Assembly (NCBI RefSeq): GCF_001748385.1 | Contig: NZ_BCLI01000004.1 | Span: 558,001-622,000, forward strand | Length of the DNA stretch: 64,000 nt | Direction: 5' to 3' | From: Vulcanisaeta thermophila | GTDB lineage: Archaea > Thermoproteota > Thermoprotei > Thermoproteales > Thermocladiaceae | Shown here: piece after piece, positions 16,619-25,535 of the stretch | How positions within the stretch are numbered: the stretch's first letter is position 1 | Layout of the letters: every line of letters starts with the position of its first letter | The notes under the pieces: generated by a model | What the model was told of the DNA's origin: nothing | Database searches by the model: none | Seen by the model: only the letters and a program-made list of their open reading frames with translations | Made by a program: the position numbers and the translations under genes

Positions 16619-17665
16619 ATGAAGGCAGCAACATACAGAGGACCGAATAAACCCTGGCTTGAAATTAAGGAGGTGCCCACACCAAAGCCGGGGCCTGGTG
16701 AGATTCTCATTAGGGTTGCGGCCACGGGAATATGCCATAGCGACTTACATTTATTCAAGGGGGACTTCGGACCCGTTAGGGAGGGCTTCATACCTGGTCA
16801 TGAGATTTCAGGTTGGGTTGAGGATTTTGGACCCGATGTTAAGAATCCATGGGGTCTGAAGAAGGGGGATCCCGTTATTGTCTCTTGGATAGTGCCTGAC
16901 GGTATCTGTAAGTACTGCGCCAGCGGTAGGGAGAACTATTGCCCGGCGGCTGCGGGTAGGATGCCTGGTCTAGTGGGGTTGAATGGCGGGCATGCGGAGT
17001 ATTTAACGGTGCCGGAAATAGCCGTGATACCTCTGGAGAAGGGTGTTGATGTTTACTACGCGGCACCAATAGCCTGCGCCTATGGCACGGCCTACCACGC
17101 ACTGAGGGAGGCTGGTGTTGGTCCAGGGACTAGCCTGGTGGTCATTGGTGCGGGTGGTGTTGGTTTGTCAGCAATACAGCTTGCCCATGCCATGGGGGCT
17201 TACCCAATAATTGCCGTGGATATCAGGGACTACGCACTTGAGAAGGCAAAGGAATTAGGGGCCACCTACGTGATAAACTCCTCAAAGGAGGACCCAGTGA
17301 GTAAAATAAGGGATATACTACCCGATGGTGCTGATGCGGTTCATGAGGCAAGGCCTGAACCAGACCTGAAGATATCCATGGAGGTAATTGCCAGGGCAGG
17401 TACCATAGTGGTTACTGGGTTAGGGGGTCCCAAATCCGCGTTCTCAATCAACGTGCTACCCTTTGTGATAAACGGCATTAGGGTCATTGGCAGCCTAGGT
17501 TATAGGCCAAGGCTTGATTTACCAGAGATAATAAGGCTAGTGGCCTCGGGTAAGGTGGATATTAAGAAATTCGTCAGCCACACATACGCACCTGAACAGA
17601 TAAATGAGGCCTATGAAAACCTCGAGAAGGGACTACATACCAGGGCAATTGTTAAGTGGGGTTGA
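16619..17665 (+). CDS. Zinc-dependent alcohol dehydrogenase (MDR superfamily)
   Basis: Medium-chain dehydrogenase of 348 residues. Catalytic zinc residues are Cys 39 (G-I-C-H-S-D-L-H) and His 61-Glu 62 (P-G-H-E). The nucleotide motif G-A-G-G-V-G-L-S is near residue 177. The structural-zinc loop has only three cysteines (97, 100, 108); the usual first cysteine position holds Asp 94. An acidic ligand in this loop is known in thermophilic archaeal alcohol dehydrogenases. The substrate could be a short alcohol/aldehyde such as a semialdehyde of the nearby acyl-CoA pathway. It is placed between two SCP2 genes and has its own AT-rich promoter region. Confidence 0.85.
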   Translation: MKAATYRGPNKPWLEIKEVPTPKPGPGEILIRVAATGICHSDLHLFKGDFGPVREGFIPGHEISGWVEDFGPDVKNPWGLKKGDPVIVSWIVPDGICKYCASGRENYCPAAAGRMPGLVGLNGGHAEYLTVPEIAVIPLEKGVDVYYAAPIACAYGTAYHALREAGVGPGTSLVVIGAGGVGLSAIQLAHAMGAYPIIAVDIRDYALEKAKELGATYVINSSKEDPVSKIRDILPDGADAVHEARPEPDLKISMEVIARAGTIVVTGLGGPKSAFSINVLPFVINGIRVIGSLGYRPRLDLPEIIRLVASGKVDIKKFVSHTYAPEQINEAYENLEKGLHTRAIVKWG

Positions 17666-17719
17666 TAATTCCAGAGCCAGGTAATTTAAAAACCATTAAT
17701 GCCTGCCCAATAATTACTT

Positions 17720-18259
17720 TCAATCCACAAATTTAGTGGGTACCTTTAATGACGTGTTTGCCATCTTTATGGCAGCTGATGAGTATTGAATTAGTGTTAG
17801 GAAGCTGCCCTTCTTTAGCCTTATCTTCCTTGATAATAATGCGGCCGTCACATCAGCCTTACCCAGGATTATATCCTTCCATAGCTTATAATCAGCCTCA
17901 AGCACATAATCAGCGTCTACGGGTCCTATCCTAACATTACCAGGCAATGAGGCACTCTGCAAAGCACTTGGTATGTTCTCCCCAAGATCCAGTATGAACT
18001 CGGAACCCTGGCAGGTACCATCCCTCAACCTAAGCTTAATGGCACCACCCCTCACAGTCACACCAAGAGTTCTAGGATCCGGCAAACCCAGTATCCTGGC
18101 AACTGCGGATGTTACATTATCTGGTATATTAACAGCAACAAGGGCCACATCCCACTTCCAACCCTTACCCGCCTCCCTATACTCAGGATTGTCATTTAGC
18201 GCCTTACAGTACGCCTCAGCCCACTGTGGACTTGGAAATACAAAGCCCTCGCTAGACAT
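17720..18259 (-). CDS. SCP2-domain protein, second copy
   Basis: A 179-residue protein with an N-terminal F-P-S-P-Q-W-A-E-A-Y-C-K-A-L-N segment and a C-terminal SCP2-like half: A-D-Y-V-L-E-A-D-Y-K-L-W-K-D-I-I-L-G-K-A-D, then R-K-I-R-L-K-K-G-S. The combination is typical of SCP2-domain proteins near acyl-CoA genes. It is unlike the shorter SCP2 protein at 16.2 kb, so it is not a recent duplicate. It is divergent from the acyl-CoA dehydrogenase gene, sharing a 124-base AT-rich spacer. A TTG directly upstream of the chosen ATG is also in frame. Confidence 0.75.
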   Translation of the reverse strand: MSSEGFVFPSPQWAEAYCKALNDNPEYREAGKGWKWDVALVAVNIPDNVTSAVARILGLPDPRTLGVTVRGGAIKLRLRDGTCQGSEFILDLGENIPSALQSASLPGNVRIGPVDADYVLEADYKLWKDIILGKADVTAALLSRKIRLKKGSFLTLIQYSSAAIKMANTSLKVPTKFVD

Positions 18260-18383
18260 CAAAATTTGCTAAATTACCAAGATCTAAAGCTTCACTGCTA
18301 ATTACATTACTTATTACACTTATTTTTATATATAAACTATATCTAAACAACCCTTAAACGTATTATTCCAAGGTAGTAATATA

Positions 18384-19649
18384 ATGGCCGAGTACATAGA
18401 CCTAGAGCCACTGAGTAATGAGGATAAATTATTACGCCAAAGCATACATAAATTCGCTAAGGAAGTATTGAGACCTAATTCAACACTCCTTGATAAAACG
18501 AGCCCAAAAGATAGGGTTAGTATGAACTCTCCATCATTTCATGTAATTAGGGAGATGAGGCGCATTGGTATTCATAGAATCCACCTACCCTCACAGTTAG
18601 GCGGGCTTGGGTTAACGCACCTTCAAAGGTACATAATTGCCGAGGAGCTTGGTTGGGGCAGCCTGGGCTTTGCCACACTAGCTGGTGTTGATGCAATCCC
18701 CTTCACCCTAGCCGCGCTTTACGGCTCCGAGAGGATTAAGGAGGAGTTGGTTAAGCCGTGGTTAGAGGATACAGAGGGCAGGTACATAGGCTGCTGGGGT
18801 GTTACGGAACCCGAGCATGGGTCTGATTACATACTTGCCTTTAGGGATAAGGATGTGGAGTCTTTCGGTAGGGGTAATGTAATTATAGAGCAGGATGGTG
18901 ATGAGTGGGTAATAAATGGACAGAAATCTGCCTGGGTTTCAGCGGCACCAATATGCACCCACATGGGCTTACACGCACAGATTAAGGATGGAAAGAGCCT
19001 CAGGGACGGCGCCTTCGTAATAGTTCCGTTAAATGCTAAGGGAGTAAGGAAGGGTGAGGTTATGGATATGCTAGGTCTCCATGATTGTCCCCAGGGACCT
19101 GTCTACTTTGATAATGTTAGGGTGCCCAGTGATTACGTTATTGCATTACCACCATTCTATGAGGTGTTCTCTGATCAATTACTAAACATAACAAGCGTCA
19201 ATATGGGCGCATTCGCAGTGGGATTGGCAAGGGCAGCCTTTGAGGAGGCTCTGCAGTATGCTAAGTCCAGGGTGCAGGGAGGTAAGCCGTTGGTTGAGCA
19301 TAAAAACATAAAATTGAAATTATACGAAATGTTCGAGAAAGTAATAACCGCTAGGTACTATGTAAGGCGTGCCTACGAATTCGTTTATAGGAAATTCTTT
19401 GATGAACAAGTAATCCTTACACCACCTAGATACGCCAGGGCGGCCCAGGTGTATGCTAAGAAAGTGGCCTTTGAAGTGGCGCATGAGGCGCTGCAAATAT
19501 TCGGCGCCTATGGATTAACAAAGGAATTCATAATTGAAAAACTATTTAGAGACGCCAGGGCACTACTCATTGAGGATGGTACAGTGGAAGCCCTAAGTCT
19601 CGATGCGGCTGATGACTTAATAAATAACTATAGTATTGAATACGAATAA
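18384..19649 (+). CDS. Acyl-CoA dehydrogenase
   Basis: FAD-dependent acyl-CoA dehydrogenase of 421 residues: helical N-domain, a beta-domain with W-G-V-T-E-P-E-H-G-S-D (flavin/substrate loop) near residue 140, N-G-Q-K-S-A-W-V-S near 180, and a C-terminal helical domain ending in L-F-R-D-A-R ... I-E-D-G-T-V-E-A. In the last motif the common E-G-T is D-G-T, preceded by Glu, so the catalytic base may be shifted by a residue. Electrons would pass to an ETF-type acceptor, none of which is in the window. The neighbours (SCP2, decarboxylase-like, hydroxyacyl-CoA dehydrogenase) suggest fatty-acyl or branched-acyl oxidation. Confidence 0.87.
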   Translation: MAEYIDLEPLSNEDKLLRQSIHKFAKEVLRPNSTLLDKTSPKDRVSMNSPSFHVIREMRRIGIHRIHLPSQLGGLGLTHLQRYIIAEELGWGSLGFATLAGVDAIPFTLAALYGSERIKEELVKPWLEDTEGRYIGCWGVTEPEHGSDYILAFRDKDVESFGRGNVIIEQDGDEWVINGQKSAWVSAAPICTHMGLHAQIKDGKSLRDGAFVIVPLNAKGVRKGEVMDMLGLHDCPQGPVYFDNVRVPSDYVIALPPFYEVFSDQLLNITSVNMGAFAVGLARAAFEEALQYAKSRVQGGKPLVEHKNIKLKLYEMFEKVITARYYVRRAYEFVYRKFFDEQVILTPPRYARAAQVYAKKVAFEVAHEALQIFGAYGLTKEFIIEKLFRDARALLIEDGTVEALSLDAADDLINNYSIEYE

Positions 19650-19701
19650 AAATAACTTATATAGACATAAACCAGAAAAAGCATTGAATTAATTAAAAAC
19701 T

Positions 19702-20499
19702 ATGGTCCTTAAAGGTGGTGATAAGGGCTTTGGGATACCACTCAATGCCCCACTGTACCCATTTAACACGTCGATTAGTAAGATATTGTATAGTCAAGTG
19801 AAGGTGGGTATTGTATTGGCTAGTATTGACGGTAAATCCGTAGAACCCCTACTACCTGAGGGTGTGGATTTGGCCATGGAGATGGCAGCATTCTGGGTAA
19901 GTGAGTACGGGATATCAAACGTGGGTAGGTACAGGGAGGCAATAGTGGCAATACCAGTAAGGACGAGCGGTGTTGATCTAGCTTATTACATACCGTACAT
20001 ATACGTGACAAATGATGCGGCAATGGCAGGGGGTAGGGAAATACTCGGCGCACCCAAGAAAATAGGCGACGTAAAACTCTGGGTTGATGATTACGGGATA
20101 GTACACGGCACACTAAATAGGGGAGGCGACCTAATGAAGCTAATGATTCACATAAGCAATAAACTAAGCCCCGAACAACTGGACTCCTTTTCCAACCTAA
20201 TGCCCAGGAAAGAAAACGTAATAACATTCCCACTACTATCAGTGAGAACACTACCACCACTACCAGACGGAACACCAGGAATAGCACAACTAATACTATG
20301 GTACGCCAGATTCACATTACTACCCAAGGAATACCCTGAACTATGGATAGGAACCGCAGCACTGGAACTCCACGGAACACCCAACGACCCACTAAATGAA
20401 ATCACAGTTACACAAATAATCAGTGGATTTTATATGGAAGGTAACATGGAGCTAGGCGTCACAAGGAAATTAAGGGATTGGATCCTCGAGTGGAAATAA
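19702..20499 (+). CDS. Acetoacetate decarboxylase family protein
   Basis: A 265-residue protein of the acetoacetate decarboxylase fold. The diagnostic block G-G-R-E-I-L-G-A-P-K-K-I-G near residues 109-121 includes the adjacent lysines, one of which forms the Schiff base in true acetoacetate decarboxylase. The N-terminal region with L-L-P-E-G-V-D-L and the barrel strands also match. Family members include decarboxylases and other Schiff-base enzymes, so acetone formation is not certain. It follows the acyl-CoA dehydrogenase by about 50 bases and may be co-transcribed. The 3' part of the gene (20200-20480) is richer in CCA and ACA codons than the 5' part. Confidence 0.8.
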   Translation: MVLKGGDKGFGIPLNAPLYPFNTSISKILYSQVKVGIVLASIDGKSVEPLLPEGVDLAMEMAAFWVSEYGISNVGRYREAIVAIPVRTSGVDLAYYIPYIYVTNDAAMAGGREILGAPKKIGDVKLWVDDYGIVHGTLNRGGDLMKLMIHISNKLSPEQLDSFSNLMPRKENVITFPLLSVRTLPPLPDGTPGIAQLILWYARFTLLPKEYPELWIGTAALELHGTPNDPLNEITVTQIISGFYMEGNMELGVTRKLRDWILEWK

Positions 20500-20562
20500 T
20501 TAATGGAACTATATAGTATATCTAGACAATAACCATAAAAAGATAACAATAATAATATATTT

Positions 20563-21150
20563 GTGGACAAAAAGACCATGGCTATAATAATGGACTTAAT
20601 AATTATCGCCAGCATCACAACTATATTAGTTACACTACCTAAAACGCAACTAAACCCTGATAAATACATAAGCAAGCACATAAACCTCCCAACACCCATT
20701 CTACACACCCCAACAACCCCAGACCCATTAATTACTAATAAATCAGGCGATCCACAACCCTTCCTAATAACGGCACCGGTGGTTACACCAGCTCTTTTCG
20801 TAAGTTTCTCAGCCGGTACGTACAATAACATTCCAGTTGTGGTTTATAAAACCGGGCGAGTATCCATGCCCAATGGTTTAACGGTAAATCAAACCTTAAA
20901 CGGCACACAATTAATAATTAATGCAAGTAGTGCCACACTTACAGGCGTTACGATATACGCAGCCAACATAACAGCCACAGCGCTTGGGATAACAATAACA
21001 ATAACCCCACAAAACGTGGGGACACTATCAATACTGGCGACGATAGCATCAAGTTTACTACCCCTCTATAACGTGAAGATATACGCTTACTATGTAAACG
21101 CGACATCAATGTCCCTCAGTAACCTTAAAATCCAAATTACAAATCATTAA
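20563..21150 (+). CDS. Membrane-anchored, secreted protein of unknown function
   Basis: A 195-residue protein with a short basic start, one hydrophobic helix at about residues 6-24 (signal anchor), a proline/threonine-rich linker (about 28-60) and a beta-rich, threonine- and asparagine-rich ectodomain with several N-x-S/T glycosylation motifs. No family is recognised. The composition resembles cell-surface or pilus-like proteins of crenarchaea. The start may be the GTG at 20563 or the ATG at 20578. It lies upstream of two other envelope proteins on the same strand. Confidence 0.55.
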   Translation: MDKKTMAIIMDLIIIASITTILVTLPKTQLNPDKYISKHINLPTPILHTPTTPDPLITNKSGDPQPFLITAPVVTPALFVSFSAGTYNNIPVVVYKTGRVSMPNGLTVNQTLNGTQLIINASSATLTGVTIYAANITATALGITITITPQNVGTLSILATIASSLLPLYNVKIYAYYVNATSMSLSNLKIQITNH

Positions 21151-21258
21151 TCATTTATAATTAATTAAATTAACATATGCCTCACCTAAGTCTATTAATA
21201 TCATGAACTTCTATACTAAATTTGGGTTCTTCTGGGCTATTTTATGGAGGTATAAGGC

Positions 21259-22011
21259 TTGGTTTTTCCTGTATTGGTACTTCTCAATGTGGCTGCTTGG
21301 GTTTACTTCTGGCTTAGGCCGTCTATCCTGGGCTTTGCGTTGATCTCGACCATGCTCGCCATCTTCTTTACTTACGTCTTTATTGGGGTTGTCCCTGTGG
21401 AGATTATGGAGGAGAATGATTATGACCCAAGGGTTGTTAGGAGTATGGGTATTGCTATTTTGGTTGGTTTGATTATTGTGTACGTTCTGTACTTCTATGT
21501 GGGTGGTATTTTATTGACGTTCATTAAGCCCCCTCAATTGCTCCTGGTGGATATGGTTCTTTTATTGTTTATAGTTCCATTGACACCCTACGTGGTTCTT
21601 CTTATTATGATACCGCCCATCATTGGTTATTTCATTAGGGGTAAATGGGCCAGCCTTAGGCGTCATGTGCCATTTTGGGGTGTTTATCTTGGGGTTTTGG
21701 CGGCGGTCTTCACATTATTAATGCCCATTTTATATTTTAGAGTTATATTCGTAGGTTCATCCCTCATTAACACATTTATCGCAGGTGGCGTTCTATTAAT
21801 CCTTTCAATAATTCCACTGATGACACGCGGAATTAAGTCTGAGGGCTTATTATTACTTGCGAATAGGGTTGTTGCGTTGATCCTGGTCCTCATGGGCATA
21901 GCACTTTGGTTTATTGCGGCTGGCGGTATGGGTTGGGGTTCAGTACTTAGTATAATTGCCGGTGCCTATTTATACGATTGGAAGCCCAAATACCCGGGCA
22001 AAAATATATAA
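21259..22011 (+). CDS. Polytopic membrane protein, unknown; start region may be frameshifted
   Basis: A 250-residue hydrophobic protein with about seven to eight predicted membrane helices and short loops; no family is recognised. The open frame starts at a rare TTG (21259) after a GGAGG at 21246-21250. A second frame, beginning at an ATG at 21203, encodes a plausible amphipathic membrane-protein N-terminus (M-N-F-Y-T-K-F-G-F-F-W-A-I-L-W-R-Y-K-A-W) and would join this frame exactly at the T-run 21263-21267 if one T were added. The gene may therefore start at 21203 with a one-base deletion or sequencing error. Confidence 0.55.
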   Translation: MVFPVLVLLNVAAWVYFWLRPSILGFALISTMLAIFFTYVFIGVVPVEIMEENDYDPRVVRSMGIAILVGLIIVYVLYFYVGGILLTFIKPPQLLLVDMVLLLFIVPLTPYVVLLIMIPPIIGYFIRGKWASLRRHVPFWGVYLGVLAAVFTLLMPILYFRVIFVGSSLINTFIAGGVLLILSIIPLMTRGIKSEGLLLLANRVVALILVLMGIALWFIAAGGMGWGSVLSIIAGAYLYDWKPKYPGKNI

Positions 22012-22069
22012 GGTATATAATGGTTTGCATTAAAAGCAGACAGAATATGATAAAGTAAGTGGTTATTTA

Positions 22070-24154
22070 ATGTATGGAGGGTATCGTGGGATCATCAGGG
22101 CGTTGGGGATTACTGCGCTCATCCTTACTATCGTAATAGTGGGTCTTACGTTATATGGTGAGTATCAATCAAGCTTATTACTTGCCAGTATTCCCAAGTG
22201 CTATACTTTACCTGCCAATGAGTTGTTGACTAAGACGTCCATAAAGCACGTCATAATAATATTCCTGGAAAACCATAGTTTTGATAACATCTTTGGCGTA
22301 TACCCATCCAATGGGTCAATTTCTAACCCATTAATCACTCGATTATCAGTACCAATGAATTTACTTACAATGAATGGGTCATATAATTTCCTGAAACCCG
22401 TGCCAATTGACGTATTTACCACTAGGGATCCCAATGAGGGCTATGTACCGTATCATGAGGATTGGGATTATGGGAGGATGGATGGTTGGTCTAAAGGTTC
22501 TGGGCCTCAATCACTGTATTACTTCACGGTTGATCAGGTATCGCCTCTGTGGGTCCTTGCTGAGGAGTATGGGATTGCCGATAACTATTTCACACCAGTG
22601 CTTTCTGAAAGCGCCCCCAACCACCTCTACTTATACGCTGCCTTCTCCCCAGTCATTGATGATTATGGCCCACCGCCATACATACCCATCCAGGAGAGTA
22701 TATTCGCTGAGCTTTGTGAGTACCACGTTAGTTGGGGTTATTATGTAAATCCCAAGGAGCCCCATGAGTTACTGAGTATTAAGTACTTCTACGGGATTAA
22801 GGAGTACATGGATCATGTTCAGTCATGGGGTGATTTTATAAATGAGGTAATGAACGGTTCATTACCAGCAGTGGCGTTTGTACTGCCCGATCCAACCACA
22901 GACATGGGTCCCCCAGCTAGCGTATTAACCGGTGAGGAGTGGTTGTTGTACATTATTAATGCCGTGATGAATAGCCCCATTTGGAATTCCACGGTTATCT
23001 TCATAACCTGGGATGAATTCGGTGGTTACTATGATCATGTGGCACCACCCATTATTAATGGGGAGCCGTTGGGCGTTAGGGTACCGTTAATCGTCATATC
23101 ACCCTTTGCAAAGGAGGATTATGTATCACACACGTTGTTAACGCATGCATCTATTATTGCGTTCATAGATTATAACTGGGGGTTACCAGCCCTGAATTAC
23201 TACGTGGCCAGTAGCAACGTACCCCTTGACTTCTTTTACTTCAACTACACAAGACCACCAATAAGTTTACGGGGATTCCCAATACCAGGCTCCATATACC
23301 CACCCTACAATATTAATGTAACCGTAAGCAACCTGGTACGGTTGTACCCAGCGGAGCCGCAGATACCCCTTGACCAACTACCCTATTCAAGGTATGGTTC
23401 GTCAAACATAACATTACTTCAACTTAATTCTACGGTGTACGTAAGGCATAATTGGGCCTATACACCCATAATATACACCCAGGGATACCTATGGCTAGTT
23501 ATGTCACTAATCATGGTGCTATTGGTCATGGCCTCCCTATACTTAAATGCCCCTAGGGATTCCCAGGCGGGTTCATTGCCCATAAAGGCCCTGGTGGTTA
23601 TTGTGGCTTCAATAACAACGAGTATTATTGTGGGCCTTGTAACGTTGACCGTGGGCTTCATAAACTATATCGGTAATGTTGCCGAGTCATTACCGTTAAT
23701 ACTTGGTTATTTCATTGGCCTACTGGTATTCTCAATAGTGGGTTTGGTACTAATTAGGTTAGGTAATGCGTGGGCTCCATTGATAATCTCATTACTTACT
23801 CCGCTTATTCTCTACGTGGTATTTTACGAGCAAGCCGTGGTCAATTATTTAATGAATGATTCCTTCTTTTTAATTTATGGTGTCTTATCAGCGGCGCCCC
23901 TGATAATCACCATGTACCTACTTCTCAGGGTTTATGTGATCAGGGGTTCGTGGGCCGTTGGCCTTATGTACTCCATAGTATCTGGTCTGCTATCATTCTT
24001 AATAATAATAGTGGTTGCCCGTGAGTACATAGCCCTATACCAACCAGGATTATCAACACTCCTACTGCCCATTGAGTTGGTTGACCTAGTGCTCGCTGCG
24101 ATGCTAGTATTAATAGCCAGGACTAGGGTGAGGGTTGGTGGCTATGGGGGTTGA
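22070..24154 (+). CDS. Phospholipase C/acid-phosphatase family ectoenzyme with seven C-terminal membrane helices
   Basis: A 694-residue protein with an N-terminal signal anchor (about 10-30), a phosphoesterase domain (about 58-440) and seven hydrophobic segments from about 465 to 690. The phosphoesterase motifs are E-N-H-S-F-D-N-I-F-G at 67-76 and W-D-E-F-G-G-Y-Y-D-H-V-A-P-P near 320, both hallmarks of the phospholipase C / AcpA family, which cleaves phosphate esters with an alkaline-phosphatase-like fold. The catalytic domain is predicted to face outside. The multi-helix tail is not part of the typical secreted enzyme. The gene overlaps the start of the GlpA-like gene, so phosphate-ester cleavage may feed the glycerol operon. 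Confidence 0.8.
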   Translation: MYGGYRGIIRALGITALILTIVIVGLTLYGEYQSSLLLASIPKCYTLPANELLTKTSIKHVIIIFLENHSFDNIFGVYPSNGSISNPLITRLSVPMNLLTMNGSYNFLKPVPIDVFTTRDPNEGYVPYHEDWDYGRMDGWSKGSGPQSLYYFTVDQVSPLWVLAEEYGIADNYFTPVLSESAPNHLYLYAAFSPVIDDYGPPPYIPIQESIFAELCEYHVSWGYYVNPKEPHELLSIKYFYGIKEYMDHVQSWGDFINEVMNGSLPAVAFVLPDPTTDMGPPASVLTGEEWLLYIINAVMNSPIWNSTVIFITWDEFGGYYDHVAPPIINGEPLGVRVPLIVISPFAKEDYVSHTLLTHASIIAFIDYNWGLPALNYYVASSNVPLDFFYFNYTRPPISLRGFPIPGSIYPPYNINVTVSNLVRLYPAEPQIPLDQLPYSRYGSSNITLLQLNSTVYVRHNWAYTPIIYTQGYLWLVMSLIMVLLVMASLYLNAPRDSQAGSLPIKALVVIVASITTSIIVGLVTLTVGFINYIGNVAESLPLILGYFIGLLVFSIVGLVLIRLGNAWAPLIISLLTPLILYVVFYEQAVVNYLMNDSFFLIYGVLSAAPLIITMYLLLRVYVIRGSWAVGLMYSIVSGLLSFLIIIVVAREYIALYQPGLSTLLLPIELVDLVLAAMLVLIARTRVRVGGYGG

Positions 24155-25535
24155 TTACGACGTGGTCATAGTGGGCTCCGGCGTTGTTGGTTTATTCATA
24201 GCCTACGAGCTCGCCCATTACGAAACTAAGGTACTGGTTATTGATAGGAATGAGGAGCCTGGTTTCGGGGTCTCTAGGGGGCATGCTGGTGTTATTCATG
24301 TGGTTCAACCACCCTTCAACTCCCTAAGGAGTAGGTTGGCCATTGAGGGTAATAGGGCTTATGATGGTATTGCCAGGAGGCTCCATGTGCACCTCGAGAG
24401 GTTAAGCACGTTGTTAGTTGCCAAGTCTCCTGTGGAGGTTCTGGCCATACCCATTATTTACCTAGTGTTAAGGAGGGTTTATGGTAAGTATGGATTCAGG
24501 GTTAGCATGGTGAGTTGGCGGGGGTTAAGGAGACTTGAGCCTAATGTTAAGGGTTATGGCGCGGTTAAGGTTGATGGTTACGGTGTCATTAATTCCTTCG
24601 AACTGGTCTATCAACTATTCAATTTCTGTAGGGTTAATGGTGTGAATTTCATGCTCGGTACCGCGGTACTCGGTATCAGGGTTTCTGGGGATTCCATAGT
24701 CGTGTCTACGAGTAAAGGTGAGGTGAGTACCAGGTACTTAGTTAATGCGGCGGGGCTTTACTCGGCGGACATTGCTAGGATGGTTGGTGATGAGTTTAGG
24801 ATGGAGTTTGGTAAAGGTGCCATGTTGGTCTTTGCTGGCAGACTTACTAATAATATAGTTGCACCATTACAATTGATACCCAATCCAAAAACCAAGGGTG
24901 GTGCCATAATACCAACAGCGTTTGGCAACACCATATGGGGACCAAGCCTTTCATACTCCACTAGGGAGGATAGGTCGGTTAATGAGGATGACGTCAAGAC
25001 CCTATACTCAAAATTTGGAACTTTACTTAGGTCCCTGAGCACACCAATAAAGGCCTATGCTGGGGTTAGGCCCATACCAGAGGGTGATGACTTCATAATA
25101 ACATATAGCAAAGTTAGTAGGAGGATAATTCACTTGGTTGGTATTGAGTCCCCTGGGCTCACAGCGGCGCCTGCAATTGCTAAGAAAGTCCTTTCTTTGC
25201 TTAGGGATGCTGGTTTCAATTTCAGAATAAAAGATACCAAGGAGGTCCCACCCCTACTGCTCACTAGGGAATTGATAGGTGAGGGTAAGGAGGTTGGTGG
25301 TGTTAATGGGGAGATTGTGTGCCCATGCATGGCCGTTAGTAGGGGCGATATTAAGAGGGCCATTGAGCGCGGAGCGAAAACACTTGATGGCGTCATGCAA
25401 TTAACAGGACTGGGTATGGGCATGTGCCAAGGCCAATGCATTGGTAGGGCTATAAAAATTATTGCCGAGGAGCTAGGTGTGGATGCCACGCAATTAACGA
25501 AAAGTGGTGGTGATTCATGGTTAGTTACACGATAA
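24144..25535 (+). CDS. FAD-dependent glycerol-3-phosphate dehydrogenase GlpA-like, with BFD iron-sulfur domain
   Basis: A 463-residue flavoprotein. The FAD motif V-I-V-G-S-G-V-V-G is at residues 7-15, followed by a DAO-fold body with R-G-H-A-G-V-I-H. The last 60 residues form a BFD-type [2Fe-2S] domain with ligands in I-V-C-P-C-M-A-V and M-C-Q-G-Q-C. This layout matches GlpA, the FAD subunit of anaerobic G3P dehydrogenase (G3P to DHAP), and similar proteins in Thermotoga-type glycerol operons. The ATG at 24144 overlaps the previous gene by 11 bases. The next genes are a second flavoprotein and a glycerol-kinase-like gene, which strongly supports a glycerol-phosphate role. Confidence 0.8.
   Translation: MGVDYDVVIVGSGVVGLFIAYELAHYETKVLVIDRNEEPGFGVSRGHAGVIHVVQPPFNSLRSRLAIEGNRAYDGIARRLHVHLERLSTLLVAKSPVEVLAIPIIYLVLRRVYGKYGFRVSMVSWRGLRRLEPNVKGYGAVKVDGYGVINSFELVYQLFNFCRVNGVNFMLGTAVLGIRVSGDSIVVSTSKGEVSTRYLVNAAGLYSADIARMVGDEFRMEFGKGAMLVFAGRLTNNIVAPLQLIPNPKTKGGAIIPTAFGNTIWGPSLSYSTREDRSVNEDDVKTLYSKFGTLLRSLSTPIKAYAGVRPIPEGDDFIITYSKVSRRIIHLVGIESPGLTAAPAIAKKVLSLLRDAGFNFRIKDTKEVPPLLLTRELIGEGKEVGGVNGEIVCPCMAVSRGDIKRAIERGAKTLDGVMQLTGLGMGMCQGQCIGRAIKIIAEELGVDATQLTKSGGDSWLVTR

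Noticed and set aside
19820-20287. 155-codon minus-strand frame inside the acetoacetate-decarboxylase-like gene
   Set aside because: It lies wholly antisense to a gene with clear family motifs and shows no motif of its own.
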